A stretch of DNA of 42,167 nt from JASDSY01 sp041441465 (GTDB lineage Bacteria > Muiribacteriota > UBA9980), in the NCBI GenBank assembly GCA_041441465.1, contig JASDSY010000037.1:1-42167 (forward strand). Reading direction: 5' to 3'. Under the pieces are notes generated by a model. It saw only the letters and a list, made by a program, of their open reading frames with translations. It did not search any database and was not told the origin of the DNA. Each line of letters opens with the position of its first letter. Position 1 is the first letter of the stretch. Positions 18,028 to 26,713 of this stretch are shown here, in pieces. Position numbers and translations under genes: made by a program.

Positions 18028-18286
18028 ATGTTACGCTCCTTTTCGGTATTGAAATCAGAGTGATAAAATTATCATAAAAATGGAATAAAATCAATATAAA
18101 ATTATAATACGGATGCTTTGATAATGATTTTTCAGAATTATTGGCCGCGCTTTGACGATACCCAAAATTTTACAATAAAATAAGGTTTATTTATGACTTA
18201 ATAGGCGGCCGATATGGGCTTGTTAAAAATTTAATTGAAATATGTTTTGTGCCGTTAAAAAAATAATCTTTATATAGTGTGAAGTT

Positions 18287-20218
18287 TTATTCAATTTTAA
18301 AGTGTGCAATAAGCGAATTTAACGCGCCAGCTTGATTATTAAGTTCTTCGGCGGAGGCCGCAAGTTCTTCTGACGCTCCGGCGTTAGATTCTGTTGTAGC
18401 TGCGACATTTTCAATCGCTTTGGATAATTCTGACGACGTATTTTTTTGTTCTGCCGTAGTATTTGATATTTTGCTGATAGCTTTATTAGTTTTTTCACAT
18501 CCGTCTACTATTTTTTTCAAAACTTCACCAGTACGATTGGATAAATTAGTGCCTTCCGAAACTCTATTCGAAGATTCATTTATCAGGTTGGTAATTTCTT
18601 TCGTAGCTTGGGAAGAACGTTCTGCAAGCTTTCTTACTTCATCGGCGACGACGGCGAAGCCGAGTCCGTGTTCGCCTGCTCGTGCTGCCTCTATAGCGGC
18701 ATTAAGTGCCAGTAAATTTGTTTGATCGGCGATTTCGCTTATGACATTTATTATTTCCGAAATTTGTTGAGAGGAACGACTTATAAGTTTCATCGACTCT
18801 ATTGATTTGTTTACGGCTGAGTTGCCATTTTCAGCATCTGTATTTGTTTCTTCGGCGATTTTATTTACGTTTGTCGAAAAATTTGCTATTTCGTTTATTG
18901 AGTTAACGAATTCTCCTACATTGGCTGAAATTTGTTCGATAACCGCAGACTGACTTTGTGCATCTTCCGATACATTTTGAGCTTGTTTTGAGATTTCAAT
19001 GGACGTTGCCATAAGTTGATTTGATGAATTTCTTATGCTGTTTATTATGTTTTTTAAACTATCCCGCATTTCGTTAAATTTTGCTGCCAAATCTTTTAAT
19101 TCGTCTGAGGTTTGGAGCTGCACGTCTAAAGTTAAGTCGCCCGAAGCAATTGTTGAAACGCCTGCTAAAAGTTTTTTTATATTTTTACTTATGTTTCCTG
19201 ATATTAAATTACTTATAAAAAAAGCTAAAATTGTTCCTAATAAGCTGAATATAATAATTCTTTGTCTCGTGCTGCTGATTTCGTTAAGCGTCTGCCGGGC
19301 AAATTCCTGCGTTTGCTTGGATATTATCGAATTAAGGTCGTCACATAATTGGCGGCATATTTGACCTTTGTCAAATAATAAAGGCAGATTTTCCTCGATA
19401 ATTTTATTGGCATTTTTATATTTGTCAGTTGAATAATTTTTAGCTTCGCCGAAAGTTTGGCGGATTTCTTTTAATGCAGGTTCTACTTCGTTTTTAAATA
19501 TATCAGTTGAAGCGGTTATGTTTCCTGAAATTATATTTTTATTAATTTTTATTGCGGCGGAATGAAGTTTTTCATGAGACGCTTGAAAATTATTGAAAAT
19601 TTTAACCAGTTGCTGGTCGGAAGGATTATATGTCGAATACCATTTGCCGAATGCACATTTCGTATGATCGGTTTGACCTGTGAATTCGCTGCCCGCAGTT
19701 AATGCTTCTCTTAATGAATTAACCCAATTTATATGGTCTAGTTCTCTTTCGGCTAAAAGAGAACTGAGCGGTGTTATCATGCCGTTATTGATGACGACAT
19801 ACTCTTTTTTGTTCAAATGTGAATTTATAATTTTCTTTGAATGATCAATAATCTGAGTTTTAATTTCACTTAAATTATCTATGATTTTTATTATTTCAGT
19901 ATCATTGCTTTGCTCTTTTATGCGTTCTATTTCTTCAAAGTTTTTATTGAATAATTCGGATATTTCCTGAAATTGCTTATTAACTTTATCAGTATTGCCA
20001 TAAATATTAATGAATTCATTAACTTTATTTCTGAATCTCATAAGTTGAAGATTGAGTGCTTGAATTTTATTGATATCTTCATATTTTATTTCAGTCATAA
20101 CTTTAAAATTAGATATAATAATATTATATGAATTGCTAATCAGAACGATTATTAGAACTATTGGAATAACCATTAAACCTATTATCGCTAAAAGTTTTTT
20201 TCTTATGTTAATATTCAT
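18287..20218 (-). CDS. Methyl-accepting chemotaxis protein with extracytoplasmic CZB zinc motif
   Basis: 643 aa from the ATG at 20218, chosen because GAGG sits 6 nt upstream; the ATG at 20230 has no ribosome site. TM1 is near residues 8-30 and TM2 near 320-338, so the ~290 residues between are extracytoplasmic. They contain the chemoreceptor zinc-binding signature: LDHINWV, then HTKCAFGKWY, then SHEKLHSAA (candidate ligands His162, Cys188, His215, His219). HAMP follows TM2. The signalling tip reads IADQTNLLALNAAIEAARAG with GFAVVADEVRKLAERS, the normal receptor hairpin that contacts CheW and CheA. No C-terminal tether pentapeptide is present. No che genes are in the window. CZB domains bind zinc and sense zinc or hypochlorous acid in studied receptors. 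Confidence 0.93.
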   Translation of the reverse strand: MNINIRKKLLAIIGLMVIPIVLIIVLISNSYNIIISNFKVMTEIKYEDINKIQALNLQLMRFRNKVNEFINIYGNTDKVNKQFQEISELFNKNFEEIERIKEQSNDTEIIKIIDNLSEIKTQIIDHSKKIINSHLNKKEYVVINNGMITPLSSLLAERELDHINWVNSLREALTAGSEFTGQTDHTKCAFGKWYSTYNPSDQQLVKIFNNFQASHEKLHSAAIKINKNIISGNITASTDIFKNEVEPALKEIRQTFGEAKNYSTDKYKNANKIIEENLPLLFDKGQICRQLCDDLNSIISKQTQEFARQTLNEISSTRQRIIIFSLLGTILAFFISNLISGNISKNIKKLLAGVSTIASGDLTLDVQLQTSDELKDLAAKFNEMRDSLKNIINSIRNSSNQLMATSIEISKQAQNVSEDAQSQSAVIEQISANVGEFVNSINEIANFSTNVNKIAEETNTDAENGNSAVNKSIESMKLISRSSQQISEIINVISEIADQTNLLALNAAIEAARAGEHGLGFAVVADEVRKLAERSSQATKEITNLINESSNRVSEGTNLSNRTGEVLKKIVDGCEKTNKAISKISNTTAEQKNTSSELSKAIENVAATTESNAGASEELAASAEELNNQAGALNSLIAHFKIE

Positions 20219-20349
20219 TTTTGTCCTCATTTTTAAATTTATTTTTTTAAAAAATTACTTGCTAAAAAACATAAAAATCACAAAGAAAAATTTATGTTTT
20301 AATAAATATAAATAAATATACTTAAACGGAAATAATTTTTACCTAAAAC

Positions 20350-20378
20350 ATAGTATCAAAAAAAATTATACATGTCAA
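20350..20378 (-). promoter_or_regulatory. Sigma-70 promoter of the chemoreceptor gene
   Basis: Read on the minus strand: TTGACA (20378-20373), 17-bp spacer, TACTAT (20355-20350). It leaves a ~125-nt 5' untranslated, A/T-rich leader before the start at 20218. Confidence 0.65.
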
Positions 20379-20752
20379 TTGTTAAATTTAAGAATTGAAG
20401 ATAAAAAAATCATAATTACCTCGATTTTTATTGTAGTAAAATCTTTATACAGGTGCTTTTTTAAGGAATTTCTGCCGGGAATATTTTTGGTCAAACAGGT
20501 CAGTTCTGCCTTGTTTGCAATTGAAAGAATTTTGATGACTATTTCTACATTTTGCGAGCTGGCAAAAAATAAAATTTTAATCAATTAATCTAATTATCAT
20601 ATGCCATGATAATAAAACATAGATTTAATTTTGGCATTGAATTTTTTCATGGATAGGTATGTGGAAAAAATGAATATGGTTAAGTTAAAAAACTTATTTT
20701 TTTATTTTAAAAAAAACCGATAATAATAAATATAAGTGAAAGATGTGAAGTA
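20379..20752. other. AT-rich intergenic region
   Basis: No convincing gene. A hairpin ATTATCAT/ATGATAAT with loop ATGCC lies at 20593-20613, and a weak one TAAGTT/AACTTA at 20681-20696 is followed by TTTTTTT. Open frames here overlap one another on opposite strands, lack ribosome sites and show no family motif. No FMN-riboswitch core was found before the RibU-like gene. Confidence 0.45.
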
Positions 20753-21313
20753 ATGGTAAATACTAAACTTAATATTATGACAAAAGTAAGCGTATTTGCA
20801 GGTATAGCATTTGTGCTGATGCGCTTTTTCGAATTTCCTTTCCCGCTCTTGTGGCCTGATTTTTTGAAATTTGATTTTTCCGACGTGCCTGCTTTAATAA
20901 TAGGGTTCGCGATTTCTCCCGCAGCGGGCTGCGCAGTCGTTCTAATAAAAAATGCTCTTTTTCTTCTGACAGGATTTAATTTTATAGGTGTGGGCGCAAA
21001 TCTTTGTGCAGGAATTGCTTTTACTTTTGTAAGTTCTTTTGTTTATTCACATAATAAGACTATGAAACGGGCTGTAATCAGTATTATATACGGGATACTT
21101 GCGATGACGGTTGTCATGATTCCGGTTAATATGGCATTGGTGCGCGTATGGGGAATCCCTGAAAATGCGGCCGCCAAAATAGTATGGATCGTAATTCCGT
21201 CTTTTAATATTGTAAAGGGTTTGTTAGAAGGTTTTTTAACATATGTTTCCTATAAAAAGATTTCGACAGTGTTTTTAAAAATTAAGAATGATATGGAAAT
21301 AATTAATAAATAA
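20753..21313 (+). CDS. ECF transporter S component, RibU-like
   Basis: 186 aa with six hydrophobic segments, the size of energy-coupling-factor substrate-binding (S) subunits. The N-terminal helix (VSVFAGIAFVLMRFFEFPFP) and the following FLKFDFSDVPALIIGFAISP resemble the RibU (riboflavin) subgroup, where a PxFLKxDxSDxPAL-type motif is usual. S components deliver vitamins to a shared EcfA/A'/T module, which is not encoded in the window. Specificity for riboflavin is an inference and no FMN riboswitch precedes it. The ribosome site (GATGTGAAG) is weak. It is followed after 60 bp by ddl in the same direction. Confidence 0.75.
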   Translation: MVNTKLNIMTKVSVFAGIAFVLMRFFEFPFPLLWPDFLKFDFSDVPALIIGFAISPAAGCAVVLIKNALFLLTGFNFIGVGANLCAGIAFTFVSSFVYSHNKTMKRAVISIIYGILAMTVVMIPVNMALVRVWGIPENAAAKIVWIVIPSFNIVKGLLEGFLTYVSYKKISTVFLKIKNDMEIINK

Positions 21314-21373
21314 TATAATTTAAATAAATGATTAAGGTTAAATGAAATCAAAATAAAAGGATGTGATTTTGTA

Positions 21374-22483
21374 ATGAAAAAAATTAACGTAGCGGTAATA
21401 ATGGGCGGACCTTCAGTGGAACGCGAAGTTTCGCTCAGATCAGGCGAGCAGGTTATAAAAAACCTGGATACAAAAAAATATAACGCTTTTCCTGTTGAAA
21501 TAACGAAGGATTTTAAATGGCTGATCGGCGAGGAAAAAATACCTCTTTCGTCGCCGTGGCAATTTAGCGCGAAAGCGATTGCCGACCAGACTGCCGGCGT
21601 GAATACTCATATCACTGAGGATGTTAAAACACGCCTTAATGAAAAAGCCTCAAAAATGATTGCAACGGCCGATGTGGCATATCTTGCGCTTCACGGTAAT
21701 CTCGGCGAAGACGGTTCGATTCAGGGTTTGTTCGAAACATTGAACTTCCCTTATACAGGCTCAGGCGTTATGGCTTCGGCTCTCGCGATGGATAAAGTGC
21801 GAGCGAAACAGATTTATAAGCAGTGGGGCCTTCAGACACCGGCATCATTAGTTTATAACAATACCGATTTTGAAAAGCACAGTTCAACAATCATAGAGGA
21901 AATCAGAAATTGGATCGGGATTCCCTGTGTCGTTAAACCGCCGCTTCTTGGTTCTTCAGTCGGCGTGACGATCTGCCGCGAAATTAGGGAATTAAAGGAA
22001 GCGCTTGAAAAATGTTTCCAATACGGCCAGGTTGCGCTTATCGAAGAATGTATTCAGGGCGTCGAAATAACATGCGGCGTACTCGATCAGCTTGATTCGT
22101 CTGAGCCGGTCGCACTTCCGGTAACTGAAATCAGCTATCCTAAGGATACATTTTTTGATTATAAGGTGAAATATACCAAAGGCGCCGTACAGGAAATTAC
22201 GCCTGCGCGCATTGAGCAGCATATCGCCGAGGTCGTTCAAAAAGCCGCAGTTACTGCGCATAAGGCGCTTGGCTGCCACGGCATGAGCCGGACCGACATG
22301 ATTATCCGTGATGAAGTGCCTTATGTTCTTGAGACAAACACTTTGCCGGGCATGACCCAGACTTCATTATTGCCTCAGGAAGCGGCTTCGGTAGGCATCA
22401 CTTATCCGCAGCTTCTCGATAAAATAATAAGCCTCGCGCTAAAAAAATATGAACAAAAAAATAAATATCTCGAAAAAATCTAG
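21374..22483 (+). CDS. ddl: D-alanine--D-alanine ligase
   Basis: 369 aa ATP-grasp enzyme that makes the D-Ala-D-Ala dipeptide for peptidoglycan in the cytoplasm. Diagnostic stretches: VAVIMGGPSVEREVSLRSG at the N-terminus; ALHGNLGEDGSIQGLFE with YTGSGVMASALAMDK; VVKPPLLGSSVGV; EITPARI; and the C-terminal LETNTLPGMTQTSLLPQEA that closes the metal and D-Ala site. Length is in the normal range. ATG start with AAAAGGATGTG upstream. It sits outside any mur/fts cluster, and two terminators follow it. Confidence 0.96.
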   Translation: MKKINVAVIMGGPSVEREVSLRSGEQVIKNLDTKKYNAFPVEITKDFKWLIGEEKIPLSSPWQFSAKAIADQTAGVNTHITEDVKTRLNEKASKMIATADVAYLALHGNLGEDGSIQGLFETLNFPYTGSGVMASALAMDKVRAKQIYKQWGLQTPASLVYNNTDFEKHSSTIIEEIRNWIGIPCVVKPPLLGSSVGVTICREIRELKEALEKCFQYGQVALIEECIQGVEITCGVLDQLDSSEPVALPVTEISYPKDTFFDYKVKYTKGAVQEITPARIEQHIAEVVQKAAVTAHKALGCHGMSRTDMIIRDEVPYVLETNTLPGMTQTSLLPQEAASVGITYPQLLDKIISLALKKYEQKNKYLEKI

Positions 22484-22540
22484 AATCTGAAAACAATATA
22501 ATATATTAGTTATATATTTACGGATTATCATATACTAAGA

Positions 22541-22588
22541 AAAGCGGAGTATGCGGTTATTTTAAAATAACGATACCCCGCTTTTTTT
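22541..22588 (+). terminator. Terminator after ddl
   Basis: AAAGCGGAGTATGCG pairs with CGATACCCCGCTTT around the perfect palindrome GTTATTTTAAAATAAC, followed by TTTTTTT. Confidence 0.88.
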
Positions 22589-22736
22589 ATAATTGTTTGA
22601 AAGTTTTTATAAAGCCGTCTGAATGAGCTGTTTAAATAAGGTAATTTATAAAATATGAATGTGTTACACTGCAGCGAAAAAATATATGCAGTATCAAATG
22701 ATTTGAAACTGTATGAAGTATTTTAAGAATGCAAAT

Positions 22737-22779
22737 AAAAAAGACTGTTTGGAAAGTTACCTTTCGGACAGCCTTTTTT
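22737..22779. terminator. Bidirectional terminator between ddl and the U32/ACP operon
   Basis: AAAAAAGACTGTTTGGAAAG pairs with CTTTCGGACAGCCTTTTTT around a TTAC loop, with flanking A- and T-tracts. It probably ends the minus-strand operon that runs 28702 to 22843. Confidence 0.85.
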
Positions 22780-22842
22780 GTAATTTTTGATAAAGAAATT
22801 ATAATTTTTTCAATATATTCGGTTACGCTTAAATTTAATTGT

Positions 22843-24021
22843 TTAGAAAGACAATAAATTAAATATATCGGACGAAGTTATCGAATTCAGGAACGCGTTT
22901 ATCGATTCGGCCGATTCCTCCTGCGATTGCTTATAATAAGTGCCGGCTTTTTCGAAATATTTATGGCATATTCCGCATTGATTGCAATTAATTTTCCAGC
23001 ATTTAATGCCTTTTTCCAGTATTTCTTTTTTTAATCCGTTGAGGCCGGCGTTATCTATAAATATATTAAACGGCCTTAATCCCGTAACTTTCCTTATCAA
23101 TTTAGAAAGATTGATTTTAGTTGGCGAGAGCAGGTAAAAAAGGTTCGGGATTTTTTTTGATGACCGGTTTACAATGGTCAATCCGTTTACCATGTCCAAA
23201 AAATTTCCTTCGTAATTTCTGCGCGCGTAACTGGCTACCAGCTCTAGTATCTTATCGGTTGGCAGAGTTCTGTCGACTATTTTCAGTTTATTAATGCCGT
23301 AATACTCGTAAAGTTCGATGTCTTCCGGCCTTACATATAATGTTTTAAGCATTGATTCCGGATTTCTTACTTTTTCGAGCGAACAGCGCAAAACATGGTG
23401 TTCTAGATAAAAGCCCTTTGAAGGATGATTAAGCTGCGAGGCGTGGCTTGCGGAATATGAGTGCAGCATGCATTCGTTGCAGAAGATAAAACAGCCGAGG
23501 TTGGCAAACATTACAAGGTTGCACGATACTTCTTTGCGAAGCTTTGCTATAAAGTCAAAGTCGTTAGGGTTGCCGACTATTATGTCGGAAACGCCGAGGT
23601 CCTCGTATTGTTTGGCCATTGATACATTATTAATTATTGCGAATATAGATATAGTAACCTTAAGTTCCGGATAAAATTCCCTGATTATTTTAAGCATAAG
23701 GTAGTCTGCAACAGTTACGCCGTTTACGCCAAAGGAGCAGAGCGTGTCCATGAATGCTCTGAATTTTTTTATGAATTCTGAATCAAAAAGCCTGTTTTCA
23801 AAGCATGAGCCGTTCAGGACATAATTAAAATTAATGCCGGCGTCACGTGTTTTTTTTATGTGCGCCCGCATCTGCGTGTTTGTTACTGTCGGCAAAAACA
23901 GGCTGGGCCGGCCGCCGCCGTATTCGTCAGAGCTCGACTGCGCGTAAACGGAATCGGTTAGCGCCGGATCGAGCCCGTCTATAAGCTTATCATCCCAATT
24001 TGATGGTACTGTTAATTTCAT
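22843..24021 (-). CDS. U32-type (collagenase-like/UbiU-UbiV-like) protein, copy b
   Basis: 392 aa from ATG 24021, chosen because AAAGGAAC lies 8 nt upstream; a TTG at 24027 is possible. Peptidase-U32-like TIM-barrel features: GVNGVTVADYLML, then NLGCFIFCNECMLHSY with Cys177, Cys181 and Cys184, LRCSLEKVRNPE with Cys213, and a RPEDIELYEYYGINKLKIVD strand typical of the family. The C-terminus carries CWKINCNQCGIC (Cys341, 346, 349, 352: CX4CX2CX2C). UbiU/UbiV-type U32 proteins hold a 4Fe-4S cluster on four central Cys and do O2-independent hydroxylation; proteolysis is not assured. It shares its N-terminus (MKLTVPSNWD) and C-terminal Cys motif with copy a (MKILVPTNFD), which it overlaps by 32 bp, so coupled translation and a heterodimer are plausible. 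Confidence 0.78.
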   Translation of the reverse strand: MKLTVPSNWDDKLIDGLDPALTDSVYAQSSSDEYGGGRPSLFLPTVTNTQMRAHIKKTRDAGINFNYVLNGSCFENRLFDSEFIKKFRAFMDTLCSFGVNGVTVADYLMLKIIREFYPELKVTISIFAIINNVSMAKQYEDLGVSDIIVGNPNDFDFIAKLRKEVSCNLVMFANLGCFIFCNECMLHSYSASHASQLNHPSKGFYLEHHVLRCSLEKVRNPESMLKTLYVRPEDIELYEYYGINKLKIVDRTLPTDKILELVASYARRNYEGNFLDMVNGLTIVNRSSKKIPNLFYLLSPTKINLSKLIRKVTGLRPFNIFIDNAGLNGLKKEILEKGIKCWKINCNQCGICHKYFEKAGTYYKQSQEESAESINAFLNSITSSDIFNLLSF

Positions 24022-25087
24022 CGTCAAGTTCCTTTAAAAGCTTTGTTTGTTCGGTTTCGTTAAAAGCCGCGTTTTTGCTGAAATAACTAAGACATTTCCG
24101 GCATTTTGCGCAATCTATATAGCTGCATGAATTTTTTACGGCCAGCCGTTCATTTAGTATTTCAGATGCTTTTTCAGCGCTAAGCCGCAGCGAGTTGAAT
24201 TTGATGCCGGCGAGGCACATGTAATTTTTTATTACCGAAAATAAATTATCCGGCTGTTTTTGTCTAAAATATGCGTCAAATACAGTTTTGACCGATTCGA
24301 AAGTGCCGTCCGCGTCGCTTAAAAAATAATTTAAATCAGGGAATTTATCGCGGAAAAAGCCCATATTAGCCGGTGCGAGATATGCCGCGGATAAGTGCTT
24401 TTCAGGATTCGTTATCTTTTCGCGCGCGCAAAGCAGCCCGCCGTAATCATTTTTTTGCATTTCATGCCTGATGAAGTTTTGTGAAAAATGTGATAATTCT
24501 GAAAGATGCCGTACGCAGTAGATCGATTTTAAATAACATCCGTTGTTTAAATATATGTAATTATCGATATTATTAAATTCTGAAAGTGCCATGTCTAAAA
24601 ATTCAAGGTCACGGCTGATGAAAAAAGAGTAAACTATACTGTCTGCGCCTTCTTTAATGGTAGATGCGGCAGCCTGGAATGAATCGATTCTCAGTCCGGG
24701 CGAAATAATTATTTTAACCTGCGGGAAATGGCTTTTTATCATCTGCATAAGCATTAATGACGATACAATAAAGCCGTCCGCTCCGGCATTTACTATTTTA
24801 GCGGCAGTATCGATGATTTTATGGTGCGGCTTGCGCTGTACTTCGGTGTTATCAAGACATACTGCGTCCATTAGATAATAAAATTTTATGCCTTTCGGCT
24901 TGATATGACCGATAAATTTTTTTATGCATGCAATATCGGCGTTGAAGCCGTTTTTTAAAAAAACGTCAAATATGCTGCCGATTTCGTCTTTCGGCATTCT
25001 GCCGTAAAACGCTATCTCTTCATCAGCGCTGCCGCTGAAATAATCGCTGTAATTTATATCGAAATTTGTCGGAACCAGTATTTTCAT
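23990..25087 (-). CDS. U32-type protein, copy a, paralogue of the downstream gene
   Basis: 365 aa. It aligns by eye with copy b throughout: MKILVPTNFD at the start; AGADGFIVSSLMLMQMIKSH for the barrel strand and helix; NNGCYLKSIYCVRHLSELSH with Cys184 and Cys191; LCAREKITNPEKHL with Cys220; and a C-terminal CSYIDCAKCRKCLSYF (Cys321, 326, 329, 332). It lacks the third closely spaced central Cys of copy b, so the two may differ in cluster binding. It starts 3 bp after the ligase stop, with GGAGAAG inside the ligase end. Family assignment to U32 is from pattern similarity; the reaction and substrate are unknown. Confidence 0.75.
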   Translation of the reverse strand: MKILVPTNFDINYSDYFSGSADEEIAFYGRMPKDEIGSIFDVFLKNGFNADIACIKKFIGHIKPKGIKFYYLMDAVCLDNTEVQRKPHHKIIDTAAKIVNAGADGFIVSSLMLMQMIKSHFPQVKIIISPGLRIDSFQAAASTIKEGADSIVYSFFISRDLEFLDMALSEFNNIDNYIYLNNGCYLKSIYCVRHLSELSHFSQNFIRHEMQKNDYGGLLCAREKITNPEKHLSAAYLAPANMGFFRDKFPDLNYFLSDADGTFESVKTVFDAYFRQKQPDNLFSVIKNYMCLAGIKFNSLRLSAEKASEILNERLAVKNSCSYIDCAKCRKCLSYFSKNAAFNETEQTKLLKELDDEINSTIKLG

Positions 25088-25090
25088 TTT

Positions 25091-26617
25091 TTATTCTTCT
25101 CCGGGGCATAATTTGTTAATTTCGCGCATTACTTCGTCAAATCTTATTTTGCCGGTCGCTGTTTTCGGGAATGGTTTTTTGAAGATTGAAATTTCACGTG
25201 GAATTTTAATCGCGGTCATTGTCGTTTTGCATAATTCCCTTATTTTATCTTCGCTTAAGTCGTTACTTTCGTCGATTACGACTGCTGCCGCTATTTTTTC
25301 GCCAAGCAGTCCGTCTTTTTTGCCGAAAACCAGCACTTCTTTAAATAAATTCATTTCTTTCAATAAAGTTTCGACATCGAATGAATTTATTTTCTCGCCG
25401 CCTACATTAATATACGCAGCTTCGCGCCCGAGCAGATGCAGCGAGCCGGAGCCGTCGATATAGCCGATGTCGTCCGTTGCGAAAATTTTATTGTTTTCGC
25501 TGAATTTATTTACGCTTCCGGCCGGCATTTTGCCGTAATAGCCGCCGTCTGGCAATGCTTTTTTTAAAAATACCCTGCCGCTTTTTCCGGATTCGGCGGG
25601 CGTACCGTTTTCATCGAGGATAATTATTTCATTTCCGTATATTGGAGTGCCGACGTTATTATCTATATATGCAGCTTTATCTGAGCGCGGAGCGTTTTTA
25701 AACGCCACGCAGCCTACCTCGGTAATTCCGTAAACTGAGCTTATATTAAATCCGAATGTTTTAAAGAAATTTTCGGCCGTTTTATGAGGAATTCTCATGC
25801 CGGCGGAAATTACCATATCAAGGCAGTCAAATTTCGCGGCTTTATCTTTTTTATAACCCGTCAGCGCCGAAATAAAGGGCGGTACGGTGAATAAATGCGT
25901 TATCCGGTTGAAATCGATATCGCGCATCGATTCTTCAGAAAAATTAAAATCGCTTAAAAAAAGCTGAGCGTCGTTATAAATTGCGCCCAATATGCCGAAT
26001 TCCAGGCCGTAAGAATGCCATAACGGGACATTGACATAGTATTTCAAGGGATTAGCGTCCGACGTTACCGCGATTTGCGGGAGCAAGAATTCGCTCTGAT
26101 AATCGATGTGGTTTGCTGTTTTTTTAACTAATTTTTGCATTCCGCCAGTGCCGGATGTTATAAGCATAAAAAGCGTTCCGTCGGATATGGTTTCATGAAC
26201 CAGATCGTCCGGGTCATAAACGCGTGTTTCGATATCGGGGCATATGAATTTTAATTCATTTCCTTCCGAAGTCTTAAATCCTTCGTCTAATCCGAAGATG
26301 GTATCAGTTATTATGCTCTTTATGAAAGATTCCGAAATTATTTTCTGATTGTCGCCAGCGCCGGTTTTTTTATTGAAAAGTATGGGAATACAGCCGGCTT
26401 GCATGAGCGCGAAAAATAATATTAAAAAATTGAGCGGATTTGAAACCATAAGTCCGCAAATGCCTCCGGCAGGATAGCCTATTTGACGTATTTTTTCCGA
26501 AGCGGCTGATATTTGTTTAAAAAGCTCTCCGTATGACATTTCGCTGCAGTCGTATTTGATGAAAATTTTATCGGGAGCCGCTAATGCCATTTGACGCAAT
26601 ATATCTAAAAACAGCAT
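25091..26617 (-). CDS. Adenylate-forming ligase (acyl- or amino-acyl-activating)
   Basis: 508 aa, ANL superfamily size. Motifs: ITSGTGGMQKLVKK (A3 phosphate loop, with TGG instead of the usual TTG and Q before the Lys), PLWHSYGLEFG (A4 region), SSVYGITEVGC (A5), ATDDIGYIDGSGSLHLLGR (A7), INVGGEKINSFDVE (A8) and FPKTATGKIRFDE with the catalytic A10 lysine. No fused carrier or condensation domain is present, so it would load a separate carrier protein or CoA. The next gene upstream encodes serial ACP-like modules, which makes it the likely loading enzyme. Start ATG has AGGCAGGA. A perfect 11-bp hairpin lies in the 96-bp gap to the carrier gene. Confidence 0.9.
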   Translation of the reverse strand: MLFLDILRQMALAAPDKIFIKYDCSEMSYGELFKQISAASEKIRQIGYPAGGICGLMVSNPLNFLILFFALMQAGCIPILFNKKTGAGDNQKIISESFIKSIITDTIFGLDEGFKTSEGNELKFICPDIETRVYDPDDLVHETISDGTLFMLITSGTGGMQKLVKKTANHIDYQSEFLLPQIAVTSDANPLKYYVNVPLWHSYGLEFGILGAIYNDAQLFLSDFNFSEESMRDIDFNRITHLFTVPPFISALTGYKKDKAAKFDCLDMVISAGMRIPHKTAENFFKTFGFNISSVYGITEVGCVAFKNAPRSDKAAYIDNNVGTPIYGNEIIILDENGTPAESGKSGRVFLKKALPDGGYYGKMPAGSVNKFSENNKIFATDDIGYIDGSGSLHLLGREAAYINVGGEKINSFDVETLLKEMNLFKEVLVFGKKDGLLGEKIAAAVVIDESNDLSEDKIRELCKTTMTAIKIPREISIFKKPFPKTATGKIRFDEVMREINKLCPGEE

Positions 26618-26639
26618 AAAATCCTGCCTTCATAATTTT

Positions 26640-26665
26640 AAAGGCGGAGTCGATACTCCGCCTTT
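26640..26665. terminator. Hairpin between the carrier-array gene and the ligase gene
   Basis: AAAGGCGGAGT-CGAT-ACTCCGCCTTT, a perfect 11-bp stem with a 4-nt loop. On the minus strand it is followed by only TTTAAAATT, so it may be a partial terminator or an mRNA-end stabiliser inside the operon; on the plus strand CCTTTTATTATTT follows. Confidence 0.7.
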
Positions 26666-26713
26666 TATTATTTAAAAATGTCCGTTAAAAAAATTATTCC
26701 GAAATCAAAAAAA

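Noticed and set aside
20375..20588. 69-codon open frames on both strands in the same place
   Set aside because: They overlap each other antisense, lack Shine-Dalgarno sites and motifs, and one overlaps the chemoreceptor promoter.
20590..20752. FMN riboswitch before the RibU-like gene
   Set aside because: None of the conserved FMN-aptamer core segments could be found; only weak AT hairpins are present.
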